64,000 bases of DNA from NCBI RefSeq assembly GCF_003597395.2, contig NC_133777.1, forward strand, positions 62,701,487-62,765,486. Direction: 5' to 3'. Both the position numbers and the translations under genes were made by a program. This DNA is from Chelonoidis abingdonii (taxonomy: Eukaryota > Chordata > Testudines > Testudinidae). Within the stretch, counting starts at the first letter, position 1. Each line of letters opens with the position of its first letter. Under the pieces are notes generated by a model that saw only the letters and a list, made by a program, of their open reading frames with translations, did not search any database and was not told the DNA's origin. Positions 57,925-64,000 of this stretch are shown here, piece after piece.

Positions 57925-60009
57925 TCACCAGTAGAGAGGAATGGCAGAGAGGGAAGGAAAGAAGAGGGGAACTAATTCTGATGCCCCGCTCTTACTAACA
58001 GGAGGGAAGGTTTATGGGGATAGAAGTTTATATGGGATAGAGGATCAAAAATACATAGTATGCCTATAATGAGAGATGGTTGAAAATTGCAAAGGATAAA
58101 GACAAGAAATGTTTCTGGGAAGCATGAGTATAGACCTCCGAAAGACAAGCTCATGGAGCAATCTTGGAAGCTAGGGAAATTGTTCGTAGATTTGGAAGTG
58201 CAAGGAAAGATGTAGCCTCATCACAGTTAAATGTGAGCCTTAATTGGCTGTGTCTTCACTAGACTTTTTCGCTTAAACTTCCCTGGAGCTCCACCACTGG
58301 GAGCATTAATGTAGATAGGCAGCTGGCCCCTTAACTGCTGTCACCTAACCGTGCTCTCAGCAGATCTAGATGACATGGTAGTTAAAGCATTGATGATCAC
58401 TTGTCTGCACTATCATTATTATTTGGTACGTTGTTGCCAAGTCTCACAATTCTATCATAAGTCTTGCAATATTTGGTGTTTTTCCTGGAGTTGTAATTAA
58501 GTAAGAATCTCAGATTTCATTACTAGTCACAGAAGCTACAGTGTGCAATTTTAAGAGAGAACAAACTCCTGTGTTGACAAAACCATGTCTGTGTAATGTC
58601 CTATCTGCAAGTACAGAAATTTGCTTGCACAGATATACTGTTCTTTTGCAGTGATGGTGTTTGGCCTCTTTTGCTCTCAGTAGGTACCTGCCTATTGCAT
58701 TCCATAAACTAGTTATTTTATGTATAATTTAATAGAACCAAGTTCCAACAAGATATGTACATATACATTGAGTAGCTGTTTGGTCTTACTAATGTATTAA
58801 CCCTTCTCTTTCCTTACCCCTTCTCCACTGTTTGTTAAGCTTTTGTAGCTTGGTCATTTGTGACCCATCTAGAATTAGACTGTAAGTTCTCTAGGAAGGA
58901 ATCGTCTGTACTTTTAAGAGTTAATTCCTTCCCACACCATCCTGCTTCAGGAAAAGGGGAAGATTTCCTGGATGACTCGCTTCTATCCTGTCATCCAAGC
59001 AAAAAAAGAGGAGACCATCAGGCTGAAGATTATGCTTCTCTCTCCTTCCTCCTTTCCAGAGAAATCAAGATTGGAGGTGCTCAGTGGTCTGTTCCTAGCA
59101 GTTGGGTTGAGACCCCTTTTTGTCTCTTTCCAGTGATCAGTGAGCGGAAGGCCGCTAATTCAGCCTTAATAGAAATTTGGCCAGCCTTGTCACATTGAGG
59201 CTGTACATGAAAGACTTTCCAGTGGGTGTAGGGAAAGGGGATGAAGACTGGGATTTACAGGAAGTTGGGAGTAGTGCTGGCCACGAAACAAGAATTTAGT
59301 GTTGTGAAAAATTTTGAGATTTTAGAATTTTTCATTTACATTAGAATGAAACTGAGATCTTTTGAATTTTTTTTTTGTGGGGGCCGGGGGAAGAAACAAA
59401 ACAGAATAGCAGATAGCCCATCCTGCACCTGAGAAACCTTTCCAGATGACAGTTTTGTTGAAACAGATATATTTTGCTTTTAATTGACATTTTCTGAAGA
59501 GAAAAGTTTTACTGAAAAATTCCCAACGAATTCCAGTTGGGAGCCTGTTTGCATGAGCACTTCTTCCCCTGGCCAGTTTATACTGAGTGCATTTTTTTTT
59601 TCAAGGGGACATTGTTAAGGGGGAAACTTGTGTTTCAGGCATAATTTGTGTGTTTAACTTCACAGGGGCATCCTTGGCAAGTATTTTAATAAGTGGTGAA
59701 TAGTACAGCAAATAGATCAAGTAATGAACAGACCTTTTTTTAAAAAAAGTGTCCCATGCATAAGCCTCTTCATTTTCAGTTTAAACCGATTTTTACTGAA
59801 AAAATTCCTGGGCTTTACAAAGTATTATTCAGTTATGAATTTTCATCCTGCTTTTGTATCATTCAAACCTATATATCTGTGTATGTGTATATATGTATGT
59901 TTTATTAGGAAAATACAATACACTGCATAAGATATTATATATGTATTACGATAATGTATTTGTTTGTGTGTATATGCAAAGCTGCCTGTTGAAGTAAGGC
60001 TATGTATTA
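57925..60009. other. Intron-like sequence with an A/T-rich miniature repeat
   Basis: Positions 59270-59545 (AGTGCTGGCCACGAAACAAG ... AAAAATTCCCAACGAATTCC) resemble the two ends of the A/T-rich miniature family seen at 24948 and 42405. The open frame 58860-59198 has no motif. Otherwise nothing was recognised. Confidence 0.4.
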
Positions 60010-60017
60010 GTCTAGAA

Positions 60018-60224
60018 TAGTGTTTCCCAAACTGGGGATGCTGCTTATGTAGAGAGAGCCCCTGGCGGGCCAGGCCAGTTTGTTTGCCTGCCGATCGCGG
60101 CTCCCACTGACCGTGGTTTGCCACGGGAGCCAATGGGAGCTACGGATGCGGCAGGTAAACGAACCGGCCCAGCCTGCCAGGGGCTTTTCCTACAGAAGCC
60201 GTTTCCCAAGTTTGGAAAACCCTG
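60018..60224. mobile_element. Miniature hAT element with perfect 8-bp duplication
   Basis: A 207-bp element starts TAGTGTTTCCCAAACTGGGG and, on the other strand, ends CAGGGTTTTCCAAACTTGGG. It is flanked by identical GTCTAGAA copies at 60010-60017 and 60225-60232. The GC-rich centre (GGCTCCCACTGACCGTGGTT, CACGGGAGCCAATGGGAGCT) is itself palindromic. The CAGTGTTTCCCAAACT end is shared with the autonomous-type element at 35392, its likely helper family. The intact duplication indicates a relatively young insertion. Confidence 0.92.
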
Positions 60225-60232
60225 GTCTAGAA

Positions 60233-62060
60233 GGTACACACAACAAATAGTAAGGCACACATGCAAACTATGAAGTGCGTGTGCGTCTGAATGTACTGAT
60301 AAATCTCACGTCCACCACATACACATTTCAAGCTGTTAGCAGACAACTGTTTAAAGATTTTACACACTAAAATGGGAAGAAAACAGAAATATGTGTCAGA
60401 ATACACTTCAGAACACAAGGAAGTATTTGAAAGTTTTAAACAAAAACAGGAGAAAAGGATGATGTTGAGTGTATGTGCTGCAAATGATGTGGTCCAGTTA
60501 TTAAATGTAAATATTTATAGGCTAATAGTTCCAAGTCTACAAGAGTAAACTGTTTATTCAAATGAAAACATTTATATGGAGATTAGAGAGATATTGTTTT
60601 CTTAAACTCTGAAATGACATTATGTTTTGAGTTCTGTTTTATAGTTCTGCAGCAAACCACATTGATGAAAGGAATTCAAAGCATTAATCTACTGAATACT
60701 TTTTTTCTCCTGTCTTTCCAGCCACCAAAATAAACCCCTATATTTACCCAGAAAAATTATTAATAGTTTTTTGCACTGATTTTCACCTGTTTTTGTTGTT
60801 GTGGTAATAAACACTGATAAATTCCTGGGAAAAATTAAATAAAATAAAAACTGAAAATGAAGAGCCCTACCCATACAACATTGTAATACAGGCCCCTTAA
60901 TTTTATAGTATCTACTCCCCCAATAAAATAGTGTCTTAAATACTCATTTTTGTTGTTACATTTTGGAAGGTTACCACAGTTTAAAATGAATAATACAAGT
61001 TATGTAGACAACATAAACAAAAAGTGGAGATGATGCTACTTCCTGTTTAGTAAGGAAACTGTCATTCTAAATATGTTTCAATTATGCGTCTGGCTATAGG
61101 TGCCACAGGTAAATAAATGAAGGGAAGGGGAGATTGAACTGAAGGGTGTGCTGCTTCCTGTTTAGTGGAGAAATTATTTTGAAAATGATCAGTTGTGGCT
61201 CTGGTGCCATGGTTAAATGTAGAGAGGGTGAGAATAAGATGGCTGGAAAGAGGAGGAGGCATGGGAGTGCTTTTCCTAATCTTAAAATTACTTTTGTAGT
61301 GTAATCTTAAAAAAAATGATGATTTGGATGAAAAACGCATTTATGGGCAGTCAGAATATTACACTGAAATTCCATTTATAAGGCATGAAGCTGTCTAGCC
61401 TTAATCTGTGGGGAAAACAGATTTGTTCTTATAGTGTGCAGTGTACATATACATACATGGAGTTAGAAATCAAGGTCTTTTTTCTTTTTGTTGAGGAGTT
61501 GGGTTCTGGTTTCTTTGATTTTTCTCTTTAATATCCACCCCCTTGCTGCCAAAAAAGAAGGTACATTCTAGTAGTAATAGATTACTATAAAAGTTTGGTT
61601 TAAGTAAAATTTTAACCATGAGATGATGGTTTTCTTTGTATTAATAATGAGACTTTCAAGAAGAAAACACTAGTTATTTATAAATGGACTTAATTAAAAT
61701 GTTTCCTATTGTGAAAACTTACATTTATTGCCTAAAATTGAATAATGTTAATAGTACTGAAAGGCAAACTGCTAAAGGCAATTGGATAACTTCATCTGTG
61801 AGGTGGAAAATCTTAAGCATTTAGAATTTCCCTCTTCACCAGAGCCCTGGAGAGAGCTGCTCTGGTGTGGTTTCACTTTATATGTCTAGGGATGGAGTTG
61901 AGCTCATGCTGTCTTGGAAGAGAGCATGGGGATGGTGGGGCTGATGGTACTGCAACTACATGGGTTCTGGCTATCCACCTCACCCCCCATGTTGGAGGAA
62001 GTGCAGTGACGGGTGCAAAGGGAATAAGTCTCCACATCAAAGTGTCTTCCCCTACACTGT
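60233..62060. other. Intron-like AT-rich sequence, no recognised gene
   Basis: No exon, gene or bounded repeat was recognised. Two related phrases, GCTACTTCCTGTTTAGTAAGG (61035) and GCTGCTTCCTGTTTAGTGGAG (61150), suggest a diverged direct duplication of about 115 bp. Confidence 0.4.
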
Positions 62061-62061
62061 T

Positions 62062-62260
62062 AGGCCTAGTCTACACTAGGTATACCTGCAGACCTACCTA
62101 GTGTAGATGTAGCTTTTGCAGTATAAGAGTGTTTTTGCCAGTCTAGCGTAGAAGCTAGGCTGGCAAATGCATGTTTTTTTCTGGTATAACTGTGTCTACG
62201 CTAGAGCTTTTGCCAATATAAAAACTTGGCAAAAGTTTCTAGTATAGCCTTGATCGTACA
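62062..62260. mobile_element. Miniature element of the TCTACAC...TTTTGCCA family
   Basis: TAGGCCTAGTCTACACTAGGTATACC is followed at once by CCTACCTAGTGTAGATGTAGCTTTTGC, an inverted pair. GCCAGTCTAGCGTAGAAGCTAGGCTGGC, GTGTCTACGCTAGAGCTTTTGCCAAT and AACTTGGCAAAAGTTTCTAG follow. It is a rearranged relative of the element at 57640. No target duplication was resolved. Confidence 0.6.
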
Positions 62261-63510
62261 GAAATCCTGTCGTGGGGACTGAGCTGTGCACTGGTCTGTG
62301 GATTTGGCCCTTATGACTTGATCTAGCACTCACTGAAGTCAAGTAGGACTTTTCACTGGGTCTGATCCTTAGGGTTCAAGATATATGGAATCTTAGGCAT
62401 TGCTATCCTGTTCTTGATTTTAGAGGTCACATTTAAGTCATTAGAAGAGCTGAGTGCCTGCTAGGCCCAGATTACCTGCCTTACAACTTTTGCTGATTGA
62501 CTTCAGTTTAAAGTACATTATAGAATAAAATTCCACTTCCTAAAATCAGCAGTATTCTCTGGAGTAGGAATAGTGTCACCTGATTGTCACTTTGTGTTGT
62601 CACTTTTTACTACATTACCTCTGTTAAAAAAAATTTGCCCCTTCAGCACTTCACTCTGGCAAACTGTATTTCTCTGGTAGTTTTGATAAAGACTACCTCA
62701 GTACTTCTGTTAGAAAGGTTCTGAAAACGGACTTATTCTCTGATTGCACCATCAAGACATATTTGTTGCACATCTATCTAGCAATGCAATAATTAGTCAA
62801 TAGAACAATGTACTTTCATTGCAATTTACTTTTTAGTAACTATTTCCTTCATCTTGATGCAGTAACTACTAGCTAAAGTCTTTCAAATTTTGAAAAACAA
62901 TGACTTGAAATAGCTTTTAAGATATGATAGAAAGTGTTCTTTCTTAGCTTTACTTTCTTCACATAACTTACTGCTTGTTTTTAAGGGCTCACCCCCCGCC
63001 CCCCGCTTATATATTAAGGCCAAATTAGGTCTTCAAACATGTAGTCTAGTGGTCTCAGAAGTGCACATATAGTTCAATGGTCACTTTTGCGCTTGTAATT
63101 TCTCAAGTAAATCGGACTTCATGCATAAATAGGCAGTTAATCACATAAACAATTTTTGTGAATGCAAATGGAGCAATATGGGGCTTTGTGTGTGTGTACA
63201 ATCTCACTTCTAGTTCCTGAAAATTCTCTGTTCATAGCATATCCCTCACTCCCTCTCTTTGGCCTTTTCATTCTTCCTTTGGTATATATGCAGTTATACA
63301 CAGTAAACAACGTACACTTATACTTGGATTATATATACAATTTGCTGATACTAAAATTCTAAGAGACTTTTTAAAAGGCTGCCTGTAAACAAACAGTAAT
63401 TTAATTAAATATGACCATCACAAATGTTCTCCCACCACTTTCATGTAATTATACTAGTTATTTTGACCAAATCAAAATTCTGACACAATTTTGCTCATCA
63501 TATAATGTAT
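62261..63510. other. Intron-like AT-rich sequence, no recognised gene
   Basis: A C-rich CACCCCCCGCCCCCCGC tract lies near 62991-63006 and short TG/TA tracts near 63185 and 63330. Nothing else was recognised. Confidence 0.4.
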
Positions 63511-64000
63511 TGTGACAGACCCAGGCCAGTGGGGTGCAGAAGTCTGGTAGAGGGCAAATATACTGGTCACTGGGTGAGTAGTTTTCGGTTCCGTGAGTGA
63601 CCAGAGCAGGGTCTGCACTAGAGTAGTCAGGAACTTGCTAGAACCAATTAAGGCAGACAGGCTGATTAGAACACCTGCAGCTAATCAAGGCAGGCTAATC
63701 AGGGCACTGGGGTTTTAAAAGGAGCTCTCTCCAGTCAGATGAGGAGGAGCCAGAGGAGAGGAAGTGCATGTGAGGAGCTGGGAGCAAGAGGCACAAGGAG
63801 CTGAGAGTGAGAGGGTGTGCTGCTGGAGGACTAAGGAGTACAAGCGTTATCAGACACCAGGAGGAAGGTCCTGTGGTGAGGATAAAGAAGGTGTTTGGAG
63901 GAGGCCATGGGGAAGTAGCCCAGGGAGTTGTAGCTGTCATGCAGCTGTTACAGGAGGCACTATAGACAGCTGCAATCCACAGGGCCCTGGGCTGGAACCC
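63511..64000 (+). mobile_element. LTR of a Gypsy-like retrotransposon, cut by the window end
   Basis: It starts TGTGACAGACCCAGGCCAGT, a typical Gypsy-type LTR start in turtles as I recall. It continues through GGCAGACAGGCTGATTAG and GGGTTTTAAAAGGAGCTCTC (near 63710, a TATA-like element), then a purine-rich stretch of GAGGAG and GGAGCTG motifs. The 3' end lies beyond 64000, so whether it is a solo LTR or part of a longer element cannot be told. The minus frame at 63695-63940 is an artefact of the purine-rich part. Confidence 0.7.

Overview
This is vertebrate nuclear DNA, most likely from a turtle. I infer that from the repeat mixture: several Harbinger (PIF) transposons, a CR1 LINE fragment, a MIR-type CORE-SINE, foldback termini of Penelope-like elements, hAT and pogo/Tigger-type miniature elements, and solo LTRs. 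I recognised these families from memory, not from a database search, so the species is not fixed. No bacterial-type operon, rRNA, functional tRNA gene or CRISPR array is present. No open reading frame reads as an intact host protein.

Layout. Positions 1-10,800 are mostly unannotated intergenic DNA. They hold an L1-like endonuclease remnant cut by a Harbinger derivative (1942-2973), an antisense CR1 piece (5787-6861) and a nearly complete MIR-type SINE (9990-10232). Positions 10,806-15,630 are a full-length two-gene Harbinger element with a spliced Myb-like gene on + and a HARBI1-type DDE transposase on -, arranged convergently and both damaged. Positions 15.6-35 kb are intergenic with solo LTRs (17643-18344, about 22019-22507, 33827-34404), small DNA transposons, two Penelope-type foldbacks and a cluster of ZNF143-like motifs. 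Positions 35,392-37,956 are a decayed hAT transposon with a ZBED5-like transposase, followed by a G-rich minisatellite.

Positions 40.7-48 kb are dense in miniature elements, with a second complete Harbinger derivative (43161-45158), a near-perfect 70-bp-arm foldback (46761-46914) and a minus-strand LTR. From about 50.8 to 53.4 kb there is a strongly diverged tandem array interrupted by later insertions.

The only good evidence for a host gene is at 53.5-55.1 kb: an RFX-type X-box, a CpG island, a TATA box and a candidate exon ending in a consensus splice donor at 55128/55129, all pointing to a plus-strand gene. The sequence to 64,000 would then be its first intron, which ends the window inside another LTR. 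I could not identify the gene.
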